A stretch of 64,000 nucleotides of DNA from Thermococcus sp. EP1. Its GTDB lineage: Archaea; Methanobacteriota_B; Thermococci; Thermococcales; Thermococcaceae. Shown one piece after another: positions 18,483-26,017 of this stretch; position 1 is the first letter of the stretch, and the number at the start of each line of letters is the position of its first letter. Under the pieces are notes generated by a model. That model was not told where the DNA came from and ran no database searches. It worked only from the letters and a program-made list of their open reading frames with translations. The position numbers were made by a program, and so were the translations under genes. Location of the stretch: NCBI RefSeq assembly GCF_001317345.1, contig NZ_JXCG01000001.1, forward strand, positions 248,001 to 312,000. The letters run 5' to 3'.

Positions 18483-18795
18483 ATTATCACCTTTTATTAA
18501 TCCAATCTCAGTATTTGATGTACAAAGTAACCATTCTTTTGCTTTCAATCTTTTAGAATTGCGCTTAGTATTTTTAATTCTTTTCACTGTTTCATTAGAG
18601 AGTTCGTTCTTCAAAGAGAAAGTATTAGTGAAATACAAAAGAGCAAATTAAGAAGAAACCTTCATAATCGTGATAATCTCGTCAATAAAATCTCTAAAGC
18701 CCATCTCCACCAAGCGCTTCTCGAACTTAACATTCACGTGAATAGGAACTTTAAACGTGTTGTTAAGATTCAAAAAATAAAAATAAACCAAAAAT
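18483..18795 (-). other. region between the flippase and the repeat protein, holding a decayed fragment
   Basis: No intact gene. The part next to the flippase (18491-18638) is open in the flippase frame but lacks coding character. The remainder contains the C-terminal remnant described separately at 18648-18770. Confidence 0.5.
18648..18770 (-). pseudogene. C-terminal fragment of a second copy of the VP-repeat membrane protein
   Basis: The minus strand reads LNNTFKVPIHVNVKFEKRL then VEMGFRDFIDEIITIMKVSS and a stop. This aligns with the end of the intact neighbour (E-T-F-K-V-P-I-H-M-E-V-K-I-E-K-T-L-A-E-L-G ... I-I-D-E-I-V-T-I-L-K-G). The fragment has no start codon and begins 26 bases beyond the neighbour's stop, so it is best read as the tail of a tandem duplicate whose front has been lost. 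Confidence 0.75.
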
Positions 18796-19443
18796 CTACC
18801 CTCCAAGCGCAACCTTAATTCCCTTCAAGATAGTAACTATCTCATCGATTATCTCTCCCAATCCAAGCTCGGCTAAAGTCTTCTCGATTTTAACCTCCAT
18901 GTGAATCGGCACCTTGAAGGTCTCTTCAAAAGGCACAACCACCGTTTCATTTACCGGGACTTCAACGGTCATGTTCAACGGAACTTTCACTGGGAAAGTA
19001 TCTTTAAAGTGAACTTTAACCGTTGTATCAATGGGAACGTCAACATATGTATCCAACGGAACGATAATCTCCTTCTGCTCACCATTTATATCAACAGTAG
19101 TCGTTATGTTTTGAGCAACTCTAGCCCTTGCAACCAGCTTAACCGGAACAGTAACGTAAGTATCTATGGGCACCTCGGTCTCAATCTCCTTATTAATGGG
19201 CACATCCATAACCATAACAATCGGAACCTCTATTTGCTTGCTTATCGGCACCTCAACCTCCTGATCTATGGGATACTCAAAGGTTATCTTCTGGTCTTTC
19301 ATGCCCTCCACTACATCAACGACACTGTCGATTTCCGTTACAGCGATGTTCCTCACCTGAAAGAGCGCATAGAGTAAAACTCCGTTAAGCAAAATTGAGA
19401 TGGTCACCAGGACAAGCAAAACATAGCTCAACTTGGACGCCAT
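18796..19443 (-). CDS. membrane-anchored beta-repeat protein rich in V-P-I/V-P-V motifs
   Basis: A 215-residue protein with one N-terminal membrane segment (about residues 6-30) and an outside domain built from some 14 short strands each containing V-P-I, V-P-V, V-P-L or V-P-F at intervals of roughly 8-14 residues, often preceded by an acidic residue. The periodic pattern predicts an elongated beta structure. The last 40 residues switch to an amphipathic helix (AELGLGEIIDEIVTILKGIK). GGTGGTGG precedes the ATG. I recognise no named family; a surface or cell-envelope role is inferred. Confidence 0.65.
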   Translation of the reverse strand: MASKLSYVLLVLVTISILLNGVLLYALFQVRNIAVTEIDSVVDVVEGMKDQKITFEYPIDQEVEVPISKQIEVPIVMVMDVPINKEIETEVPIDTYVTVPVKLVARARVAQNITTTVDINGEQKEIIVPLDTYVDVPIDTTVKVHFKDTFPVKVPLNMTVEVPVNETVVVPFEETFKVPIHMEVKIEKTLAELGLGEIIDEIVTILKGIKVALGG

Positions 19444-19585
19444 AGGCCACCACCAAAAATTAGTAAGGCGTTTTGAGATTATAAAAGTTAGGACACTCAG
19501 AATTGACTAAATTCTGAACGGCTGGACACTTGTTGCCTTGAAGTATTCTAATCACGATTAGTCGAAACTTGTTTATATTTCTCTT

Positions 19586-19612
19586 CTAAAAACCTCACCC
19601 TAAAGGGTGAGG
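19586..19612 (-). terminator. hairpin plus T-run after the EIIB gene (or an IS200/IS605 end scar)
   Basis: A perfect 8-bp stem (CCTCACCC/GGGTGAGG, loop TAAA) spans 19593-19612. Read on the minus strand it is followed by TTTTTAG, like an intrinsic terminator just beyond the EIIB stop. Read on the plus strand, the hairpin followed by AAGATATCAG resembles IS200/IS605-type right ends, so a transposon scar reused as terminator is possible. Confidence 0.5.
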
Positions 19613-19618
19613 AAGATA

Positions 19619-19936
19619 TCAGTCAATTTCAATTATTCCTCTCTTAGACAAAGCCTCAAGGAGCTTCTCTTTTATCTCATTCTTGTCCACTAGGTTCTTG
19701 AGTCCTATTATTATTTTTGTCGAGTCCTTAAATTCTTCCTCGTGAATTATTGAAGCTATTATAATATCCGCATCACTAGATTTTGCAGTTAGAAGTTCTG
19801 TATGCTCCACCTTTGCTGGAATATTTAATTCCTTCAAAACATCCTCAACAAACATTCTCATTATCAGAGAGCTACCCTGGCCTACTCCACATACCGTTAG
19901 TATTTTAAGAGGTCTGTCCAGCTTATATTTCACCAT
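19619..19936 (-). CDS. PTS EIIB component, ascorbate (SgaB/UlaB) type
   Basis: A 105-residue soluble EIIB. The phosphorylation loop L-T-V-C-G-V-G-Q-G-S-S-L-I-M-R-M carries Cys16 at the usual position, matching the UlaB/SgaB pattern C-G-x-G-x-G-S-S. It takes phosphate from EIIA and passes it to the sugar carried by EIIC. The ATG is placed at 19936 with a GGGGGGCGGA site before it. It follows the EIIC gene by 66 bases on the same strand and is the end of that transcript. Confidence 0.85.
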   Translation of the reverse strand: MVKYKLDRPLKILTVCGVGQGSSLIMRMFVEDVLKELNIPAKVEHTELLTAKSSDADIIIASIIHEEEFKDSTKIIIGLKNLVDKNEIKEKLLEALSKRGIIEID

Positions 19937-20002
19937 TATTCCGCCCCCCACTATTATAATTTAAAAAAGTTTAAAGAAATTAAAAAGTATTTGGTAACAA
20001 AA

Positions 20003-21295
20003 CTAAAATATTGCCGCCAATATTCCTTTAAGTATTCCAACTATTGCGTACCAATCTGGATCTCCAAGTGTAGCAAGTTCTGTACCGTATGTTAGGAACT
20101 GTAAAGTTACAGCTTGGCCTATTGCTAAGATAAGTCCGTTAAGTGCTCCAGCAAACACTGCTCCTTTCCATCCGCCAGTTTTGTTACCGAAAACTGCCGC
20201 TGCACCTCCAGGGAAGAACAACATGATCATTGGAGGAACTATGACGGCAAACCCTATAGCTATAAAGAGTCCCATCATCACTAGGAATACACCTAAACCG
20301 CTGAGGAATCCTATTATAACTGCAGTGGGTGCATATGGGAAGACTACCGGTGCATCTACAGCGGGAATGGCTCCGGGTATTACCTTCTCTGAAATACCCT
20401 TAAATGCTGGCACTATTTCTCCAACGAACATCTTAACACCAGTGAGCAACACTACTATTGCTGCTGCAAAGTATACACCTCTGAGAACTGCCCAAATGAT
20501 TGGATTTAAGTCTCCAGCTAAATTGGCTACTGTCTCGGGGGCCTTTACGTATCCCATTATTGCCGCCACTACCATTATGAGACCTAAGATAACTGCAGTG
20601 CTTACAGCATAATCTTTTAAGAATGAAAGAGATTTTGGAAGCTTTATTTCCTCAGTGCTCTCCTCAGGTTTTCCAATGTATTTTCCTACATGGTAGCTTA
20701 TCAACGCTACTAACGAGGAGGTATGTGCATATCCAATTGCATCAGATCCAATAACGTCTCTCATTGCGTGGTGGATATATGCAGGTTGAATCGTCCAGTA
20801 GATGGCCATAACTATTGCTCCAATTCCGATAATTTCTCTTGCACTAGCATTTGGATTCATAGTCAAAATCACAGCAACAACCAGTAATGAGACCCACCAC
20901 ATTAGGTGTCCTGTTAAATATACATGGCGGAACCTTGGAATAATTCTAACGAGTATCAAATGCAAGATAAAAGCTACTGTCATGATAACTGCGGCATAAC
21001 TACCATATTGAGCTATTAAATCGTTTAAAGGAACATAATTTGGAGGATATTTTGGAGAAACTCCAGTTGCTGCGGTTATTAATGATTGAAAGTTCACTAG
21101 TTCATCTACAAAAAGTCCTGCACCAGCGAGCATCATGACGACACCAATCATGACCTTCGCAGTCCCTATCAAAGTTTCACTGAATGGTTTTTTCTGGAGA
21201 ATTAGTCCGACAAATGCAACAATTCCAAGGAGTACTGCTGGTTGTCCGAGTATATTAGTACCAACCCAAGTCAGAAAATCCATAAAGGCAACCAT
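20003..21295 (-). CDS. PTS EIIC permease, ascorbate (SgaT/UlaA) family
   Basis: A 430-residue polytopic permease with about 11 hydrophobic segments. It has the SgaT-like stretch A-P-V-V-F-P-Y-A-P-T-A-V-I-I-G-F and the conserved W-x-I-Q-P-A-Y / H-A-M-R-D-V-I-G-S-D-A-I-G-Y-A-H-T region. It imports the sugar while it is phosphorylated by EIIB. The ATG at 21295 is chosen because GGTGAT precedes it by four bases. It is divergent from the Cdc6-like gene and shares a 395-base control region with it. SgaT-family members transport ascorbate in bacteria, but the downstream NagA and SIS genes point to an amino sugar here. Confidence 0.85.
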   Translation of the reverse strand: MVAFMDFLTWVGTNILGQPAVLLGIVAFVGLILQKKPFSETLIGTAKVMIGVVMMLAGAGLFVDELVNFQSLITAATGVSPKYPPNYVPLNDLIAQYGSYAAVIMTVAFILHLILVRIIPRFRHVYLTGHLMWWVSLLVVAVILTMNPNASAREIIGIGAIVMAIYWTIQPAYIHHAMRDVIGSDAIGYAHTSSLVALISYHVGKYIGKPEESTEEIKLPKSLSFLKDYAVSTAVILGLIMVVAAIMGYVKAPETVANLAGDLNPIIWAVLRGVYFAAAIVVLLTGVKMFVGEIVPAFKGISEKVIPGAIPAVDAPVVFPYAPTAVIIGFLSGLGVFLVMMGLFIAIGFAVIVPPMIMLFFPGGAAAVFGNKTGGWKGAVFAGALNGLILAIGQAVTLQFLTYGTELATLGDPDWYAIVGILKGILAAIF

Positions 21296-21330
21296 GGGAA
21301 TCACCAAAATTCTATAAATAGGCCAATATT

Positions 21331-21349
21331 TATATATTTTTTGGTTATT
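21331..21349 (-). promoter_or_regulatory. EIIC-EIIB promoter core shared with the HPr operon
   Basis: The minus strand reads AATAACCAAAAAATATATA, a BRE-plus-TATA-like element about 35-55 bases before the EIIC start. The identical 19 bases occur on the plus strand at 25921-25939 before HPr. Confidence 0.6.
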
Positions 21350-21380
21350 CTGGTTATCTGCTACCGTTATTCGCGTTATC
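21344..21380. repeat. two 15-base direct repeats upstream of the EIIC TATA box
   Basis: GTTATTCTGGTTATC (21344-21358) and GTTATTCGCGTTATC (21366-21380) differ at two central bases and start 22 bases apart, two turns of the helix. Each repeat itself contains GTTAT twice at a 9-base step. The placement just upstream of the TATA box suits an activator. Confidence 0.6.
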
Positions 21381-21421
21381 GAGCCATGAAATCCATGTTT
21401 TTGCCAATATGGGAGAGGACG

Positions 21422-21433
21422 TTATCATTTGTA
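21422..21433 (-). promoter_or_regulatory. candidate PTS operator, inverted copy
   Basis: TTATCATTTGTA is the exact reverse complement of the 12-base string TACAAATGATAA found at 21527 and 25837. A related TTATCACATTT follows at 21440. Confidence 0.5.
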
Positions 21434-21526
21434 ATTTTGTTATCACATTTCAAAGAAGAATTACTTGTTGGTTATATTGGAGAAAATGACCCTAAACGGC
21501 TCTTTGTTTATTTTATAGTAGAGTAA

Positions 21527-21538
21527 TACAAATGATAA
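21527..21538 (+). promoter_or_regulatory. candidate PTS operator TACAAATGATAA
   Basis: This exact 12-base copy lies 164 bases before the Cdc6-like start, in the region divergent to EIIC. The motif recurs in the other PTS control region at 25837. Confidence 0.5.
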
Positions 21539-21655
21539 ATAAGTCTGTAATGATGTAATATGTAATATTTTGTGGGCCAAAATCTCATCATTTCTCAAGC
21601 TCTATTAACAAAATCTACAATTTTTGCAAAGTATATCATGGCAATGTTTAAATAA

Positions 21656-21679
21656 TACATATGATAAACACCATATGTA
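21656..21679. promoter_or_regulatory. perfect dyad overlapping the leader of the Cdc6-like gene
   Basis: TACATATG, eight bases, then CATATGTA. The left arm runs into GATAA, giving TACATATGATAA, one base different from the operator motif. It ends 11 bases before the start codon, a position suited to repression or autoregulation. Confidence 0.55.
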
Positions 21680-21690
21680 AGGTGGTTATA

Positions 21691-22959
21691 ATGAATACGT
21701 CTCTGAATCTTAAGGAGATACTTCGTGAAGAAATGCAAAAAAAGACTATTCTTGTCAATCCATCAGTTCTTAATGAAAGCTATCTTCCTGAATACCTCCT
21801 ATTTAGAGATGAAGAGATTACACAAATAACTAAACACCTTGGGAGATTTTTAAGTGGATTACATCCCGGAAACCTATTAATTCACGGGCCCCCGGGAACG
21901 GGAAAGACCCACGCAATAAAGCTAGTAGCAAAAAACTACAATGAGTTTACAAGTGAGAATGCGATCAATTCTAAAATGATCTATATTAACTGTAAGGATA
22001 AAACATATTACCAGACAATCGTGGCCCTGTTACATGAGTTAGGAGTGAATTTTCCAAATAGGGGATTTGGAGTTGCTGAAGCAGTAGACGCGTTAACAAA
22101 ACACTTGAAAATGGATGAGCAAAGATATATCTTTGTTTTTGATGAGATAGACAAATTAAAGAGAACGTACAAAGATAAAGAAGACCCTATGAACGCGTTA
22201 GTATATAGAATGTCGCGATTGGATGAGTTGGTGGATAAGGATGCCCCTGTTATAATAATGATATCAAATATGAGCAATATAGTCGAAAAAATAGAGCACG
22301 CAACAATGGCTAAATTCACCCCCAAACCAATATACTTTAGAGAGTACAACACTGAGGAGCTTTACCAAATTCTTCTTGACAGGGCAAAGTATGCATTGGA
22401 CCCTTCTAGTTTCAGCAATGAATCCATAAGATACTTAGCAGAACTTATACAAAAAAATGAGAGAGATTTAAGATGGGGCTTTAGAGTACTCGTAGAGGCC
22501 GCGTTAATGGCTAAGGAGAAGATTACAAAAGGACTGATAGAAGAAGCAGTCAAAATCGTGGATAATGACATCCTCCTCCAAGTGATTCAATCCCTCAGTA
22601 ATCATCAACTGGTGGTACTATGGTCAATCTCATTCTTAGAAACTTCAAATATCCTCCCAGTCACAGGAGAGCTTTATCAAATCTACAAACTTGTTTGTGA
22701 AGAATTGAGATGGAGACCAAGGAGCATGAGACATGTGATGCACTACATAACTCCTAAAATAGAAAGTATTGGCCTAATAACCTCCAGAGAAAAAGGCATG
22801 GGCAGAGGAAGGGGGAAAACTTTGGTATTCCATATAGAGGAAAACCCACATAAGATACTAAAAATCGTTGAAGAGGTTTTGTCTGAAAGAATACACAAGG
22901 AATTTAAGCCTAGTGAAATTCCTGAACTTCTTCAAGTAAGTTTTCAAAGGAGAGGGTGA
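21691..22959 (+). CDS. Orc1/Cdc6-like AAA+ ATPase, candidate regulator of the PTS locus
   Basis: A 422-residue AAA+ protein with the Orc1/Cdc6 layout: an N-terminal Y-L-P-E-Y-L-L-F-R-D-E-E-I lead-in, Walker A G-P-P-G-T-G-K-T (66-73), Walker B V-F-D-E-I-D-K (about 149-155), sensor 1 M-I-S-N-M-S, a helical lid, and a C-terminal winged-helix-like domain with R-P-R-S-M-R-H-V and a basic G-M-G-R-G-R-G-K wing. ATG 21691 follows AGGTGG. It heads an operon with EIIA and EI, with six bases to EIIA. No origin-type repeats are seen next to it, so a DNA-binding regulatory role is more likely than replication initiation. Confidence 0.7.
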   Translation: MNTSLNLKEILREEMQKKTILVNPSVLNESYLPEYLLFRDEEITQITKHLGRFLSGLHPGNLLIHGPPGTGKTHAIKLVAKNYNEFTSENAINSKMIYINCKDKTYYQTIVALLHELGVNFPNRGFGVAEAVDALTKHLKMDEQRYIFVFDEIDKLKRTYKDKEDPMNALVYRMSRLDELVDKDAPVIIMISNMSNIVEKIEHATMAKFTPKPIYFREYNTEELYQILLDRAKYALDPSSFSNESIRYLAELIQKNERDLRWGFRVLVEAALMAKEKITKGLIEEAVKIVDNDILLQVIQSLSNHQLVVLWSISFLETSNILPVTGELYQIYKLVCEELRWRPRSMRHVMHYITPKIESIGLITSREKGMGRGRGKTLVFHIEENPHKILKIVEEVLSERIHKEFKPSEIPELLQVSFQRRG

Positions 22960-22965
22960 AATACA

Positions 22966-23445
22966 ATGAATATAATCAAGAAACTTATAGAAAATATGGA
23001 TACTAATGCAATTGCTGTTAATCTAGAAGCTGAAAATTGGGTTGAGGCCGTAAAAATCGCTGGAGAGATTTTGTACAACCTAGGAAAAGTTTCACAAGAA
23101 TACATCGAAGGAATGATAAAAACTACAAAACGTCTTGGCCCTTATGCTGTTATTGCTCCTGGCATTGCTCTGCCTCACGCTCGGCCAGAAAATGGAGCTC
23201 TTGACCTTGGAATGAGCATTGTGGTACTTCGTACTCCCATAGATTTTGATTCTCCCAATGATCCGGTAAAAGTCATAATAGCATTCTCAGCTCCTACAAA
23301 ATCAGAACATCTTGAGTTATTAAAGGAAGTTGGGATGCTCTTGTCCGATACAACCCTCCAAAAGAAGCTGAGACACACAAAGACTTCAAATGACGTGATT
23401 GCTGCATTTAGGGAGGCCATAAGCAATTACGAGGTGAGAAAATGA
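22966..23445 (+). CDS. PTS EIIA component (fructose/mannitol/ascorbate class), copy 1
   Basis: A 159-residue PTS_EIIA type-2 domain. The phosphorylated histidine lies in A-P-G-I-A-L-P-H-A-R-P-E-N-G (His71), the canonical site. It relays phosphate from HPr to EIIB. AGGGTGA precedes the ATG. Its stop overlaps the EI start by four bases, so the two are translationally coupled. It is paralogous to the gene at 25142, with which it shares R/K-L-G-P-Y-A-V-I-A-P-G-I-A-L-P-H-A-R-P. Confidence 0.9.
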   Translation: MNIIKKLIENMDTNAIAVNLEAENWVEAVKIAGEILYNLGKVSQEYIEGMIKTTKRLGPYAVIAPGIALPHARPENGALDLGMSIVVLRTPIDFDSPNDPVKVIIAFSAPTKSEHLELLKEVGMLLSDTTLQKKLRHTKTSNDVIAAFREAISNYEVRK

Positions 23446-25124
23446 GGCAGATTATTAAAGGAATACCCGTATCAGGAGGTATAGGTATTGGAGAGGCCAT
23501 TATTATACAACCAACGGCCCAAATAACTACAGATATTACCGGAGAAGACGCTAAAAGAGCAATTCTAAATGCACGAGAAAACACCATAAAAATGCTTGAT
23601 GAGTTTATAAAAAGTGAAACTCCTGAAGTAGCAGGCATTCTAAAGGCGCATAAACTTATGGTGGAGGCAATTGTTAATGAAGCTCTTGAAGAAGTCAAAA
23701 AAGGACAAGGAGCAATAGCAGCTATAAACTCAGTGGTAGATAAATATGTAAAGCTTTTGAAGGACTCTGGTTCTTCTCTAATTCAACTTAGAGTTGATGA
23801 CTTAATAGACATAAAAAATGTTCTAATAGAAAATCTAACACGGAAAAAGGTAACTCACATTAAAAAAGAGTCAATAGCAGTTCTAAAAGATATTCACCCC
23901 TCTCAGCTATTAAGGTATAAACGACAGGGGATTGCGGGGATAGTCTCTGAAAGAGGTAGTTATACGTCTCACGTTGCTATAATTGCCAGAAATCTTGGTA
24001 TCCCCGCTGTTTTTGGAGTTAAAAATGCAACAGAAACACTAAGAAACGGAGATCTCATCATAGTTGATGGATTTTCAGGAGAAGTCCTTGTTAATCCTGA
24101 CAAAAGTACAGTTGAATCATATAAGGCAAAAAAGAAAACTTTCACAAAATTCGCCCAATTGTTCGAAAAGACAAAGAATGAACCTGCAATAACATTAGAT
24201 GGGCATAGAGTTTTAGTTACTGCAAATATAGGGAACGAAGATGACCTCAATACCGCCCTAATAAACGGATGCGATGGGGTTGGATTGTTTAGGACTGAAT
24301 TTTATTACCTCTCACGCCAAACACTCCCCTCCTCGGAGGAGTTCTCTAGGATAATAAAAAAATTAGCAAATAAACTTGAAGAAAAACCACTAACAATTAG
24401 GCTTCTTGATGTTGGTGGGGACAAACCACTACCCTATCTGCCATCTCCAAAAGAAAATAACTCATTTTTGGGCCTTAGAGGAATAAGATATCTCTTCAAA
24501 TACCGTGAACTGTTAAAATCTCAACTGCAGGCAATTATCACAGCATCAAAGCAAGGCAACCTTAGGATCATGGCACCCATGGTAAGCACAATAGAGGAGA
24601 TTAGGGAATTAAAAGAAGAAATTAAAAAAATATCCCCAGAAGCAGAAAAGAATCTAAAATTTGGAATAATGGTGGAAGTGCCATCCATACTCTTCATGTT
24701 AGACAATATAATTGGAGAAGTTGACTTCTTGAGTATAGGCACCAACGACTTAACTCAATATCTTTTTGCCGTGGACAGGACGAGCGAAGAGGTCTCCCAC
24801 CTATATGACGATATGCATCCCGCGGTGTTAAGAGCAATTAATGAGATTACAAAGCATGCACACAAAAAAGAAATAACTATTGATGTGTGTGGAGAACTTG
24901 CAAGTAATCCAATAGCTGTTCCAATACTTGTAGGACTTGGCATAAACGAACTGAGCGTCTCCCCAACATCTATTCCCCTTGTTAAGTGGATAATACAGAA
25001 CATCTCATACGAAGATTCCAAGAGGTTTGTAAGAAAAGTACTCGCCCTGGAAAATGGCCAAGAAGTAAGAGAAGAGGCCAGAAAATTCCTGCAGGGATAT
25101 CTTGGGAAAGATATTCCATGGTAA
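23442..25124 (+). CDS. ptsI: PTS enzyme I (phosphoenolpyruvate-protein phosphotransferase)
   Basis: Autophosphorylates with phosphoenolpyruvate and passes phosphate to HPr. The 560-residue length is full. The N-terminal domain has G-I-P-V-S-G-G-I-G-I-G, the active site reads R-G-S-Y-T-S-H-V-A-I-I-A-R (His177), and the PEP-binding barrel shows G-L-F-R-T-E-F, L-D-V-G-G-D-K, M-A-P-M-V-S, G-T-N-D-L-T-Q-Y and the general-acid Cys in D-V-C-G-E-L-A-S (about 483). These features separate it from the archaeal PEP synthase, which lacks the HPr-binding helical insert. GAGGTGAG precedes the ATG. Confidence 0.92.
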   Translation: MRQIIKGIPVSGGIGIGEAIIIQPTAQITTDITGEDAKRAILNARENTIKMLDEFIKSETPEVAGILKAHKLMVEAIVNEALEEVKKGQGAIAAINSVVDKYVKLLKDSGSSLIQLRVDDLIDIKNVLIENLTRKKVTHIKKESIAVLKDIHPSQLLRYKRQGIAGIVSERGSYTSHVAIIARNLGIPAVFGVKNATETLRNGDLIIVDGFSGEVLVNPDKSTVESYKAKKKTFTKFAQLFEKTKNEPAITLDGHRVLVTANIGNEDDLNTALINGCDGVGLFRTEFYYLSRQTLPSSEEFSRIIKKLANKLEEKPLTIRLLDVGGDKPLPYLPSPKENNSFLGLRGIRYLFKYRELLKSQLQAIITASKQGNLRIMAPMVSTIEEIRELKEEIKKISPEAEKNLKFGIMVEVPSILFMLDNIIGEVDFLSIGTNDLTQYLFAVDRTSEEVSHLYDDMHPAVLRAINEITKHAHKKEITIDVCGELASNPIAVPILVGLGINELSVSPTSIPLVKWIIQNISYEDSKRFVRKVLALENGQEVREEARKFLQGYLGKDIPW

Positions 25125-25141
25125 GCTCAGTTCTGGAATTT

Positions 25142-25606
25142 TTAATTTCTTTCCTCACTTCTTTCAGATTTAAATGATTCAATAATCTCAACTACCTCTT
25201 GCGGGGTTTTTGCATTTGCTAATTTGCCTCTAATCTCTTCATCAGAAAGTAATTTTGCCAATTCTTGGAGTAATTGCACATGAGACGTCTTATCTGGTGC
25301 CGAGAATGCTATTACAACTTTTACCGGATCATTGGGAGAGCCAAAGTTTATCGGGTTGTTAAGCACGACAATGCTTATACCGACTTTGAGAGCGCCATCT
25401 TCTGGACGAGCATGCGGAAGAGCAATACCTGGAGCGATAACAGCATAAGGGCCCAATTTCTTGATTGTTTCTATCATCCCCAAAATATAATCCTTTGTTA
25501 TTTTTCCATTTTTGTATAGAATTTCCCCAGCAACCTTAACGCTCTCTTCCCATGTTGCTACTTCAACATTGGTCTTAATGTCTTCTAAGCAGATGGTCTC
25601 TATCAT
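25142..25606 (-). CDS. PTS EIIA component, copy 2
   Basis: A 154-residue type-2 EIIA with the active site A-P-G-I-A-L-P-H-A-R-P-E-D-G (His65). GGTGATAAA precedes the ATG at 25606. It is convergent with EI (17 bases between stops) and divergent from HPr. Two EIIA genes for one EIIB/EIIC pair are unusual; the second may serve another permease elsewhere or act as a regulator. Confidence 0.9.
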   Translation of the reverse strand: MIETICLEDIKTNVEVATWEESVKVAGEILYKNGKITKDYILGMIETIKKLGPYAVIAPGIALPHARPEDGALKVGISIVVLNNPINFGSPNDPVKVVIAFSAPDKTSHVQLLQELAKLLSDEEIRGKLANAKTPQEVVEIIESFKSERSEERN

Positions 25607-25836
25607 GTTTTATCACCAAACATGAATTGTTGATTAAAGTATTTTAATATTTACTCTATATCACTTATCTTTAGTATTATATGCATGTTTCTTTACAATA
25701 TGTGACAAATCCAAATTATTTCCAGTAATACTTATCGGCTATATTACCACCAAAAATAGTGTTATACCTTCAGTGAGAGGCCTGCCCTTATACAAAGCCC
25801 CTACTAGGACCCATGAGACCTTGTTCATGAAAGTAT

Positions 25837-25848
25837 TACAAATGATAA
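25837..25848 (+). promoter_or_regulatory. candidate PTS operator TACAAATGATAA
   Basis: Exact copy of the 12-base string seen at 21527 (and inverted at 21422). The next base makes GATAAC, the complement of the GTTATC hexamers near EIIC. Confidence 0.5.
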
Positions 25849-25920
25849 CCATCTCCCCCTATTCAATGAAAAAACTGAATTCTTGTCAGTTTACCCCAAA
25901 TAAACCAATGAAAACCCTCA

Positions 25921-25939
25921 AATAACCAAAAAATATATA
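25921..25939 (+). promoter_or_regulatory. HPr operon promoter core
   Basis: AATAACCAAAAAATATATA, identical to the EIIC promoter core on the opposite strand at 21331-21349. The TATA part would place the transcript start near 25960, giving a leader of about 55 bases before HPr. Confidence 0.6.
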
Positions 25940-26017
25940 TAGAACTCTCTTAAATTAACTATTGAGAGAAAGCTTGCAAGATGAATTTCATAATCACTCA
26001 AAATAAAGGTGATGATC

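Larger units (their letters stand above)
21296..21690. promoter_or_regulatory. divergent control region of the PTS locus
   Basis: No gene is supported here. The region holds the EIIC promoter (TATA on the minus strand at 21331-21349), a pair of 15-base direct repeats at 21344-21358 and 21366-21380, inverted copies of TACAAATGATAA, further GTTATC hexamers at 21421 and 21439, and a perfect dyad just before the Cdc6-like start. Each element has its own entry. Confidence 0.6.
25607..26017. promoter_or_regulatory. divergent control region between EIIA copy 2 and HPr
   Basis: About 410 bases with no gene. It contains the operator motif at 25837-25848 and the HPr promoter core at 25921-25939. A TATA-like AT-rich stretch for EIIA copy 2 lies near 25640-25660 on the minus strand. 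Confidence 0.55.

Noticed and set aside
18483-18638. 52-residue N-terminal extension of the first flippase
   Set aside because: The internal ATG has a strong GGTGAT site and aligns with the start of the second flippase; the extension is charged and has no ribosome site.
18901-19377. 158-residue open frame opposite the V-P-repeat gene
   Set aside because: Its Asn/His-rich composition is a by-product of the repeated V-P codons on the other strand.
20181-20612. 143-residue open frame opposite the EIIC gene
   Set aside because: Antisense shadow of a permease; no ribosome site and no recognisable domain.
21296-21690. Replication origin next to the Cdc6-like gene
   Set aside because: No ORB-type G-rich repeats are seen; the repeats present are AT-rich and placed at promoters, so regulation is the better reading.
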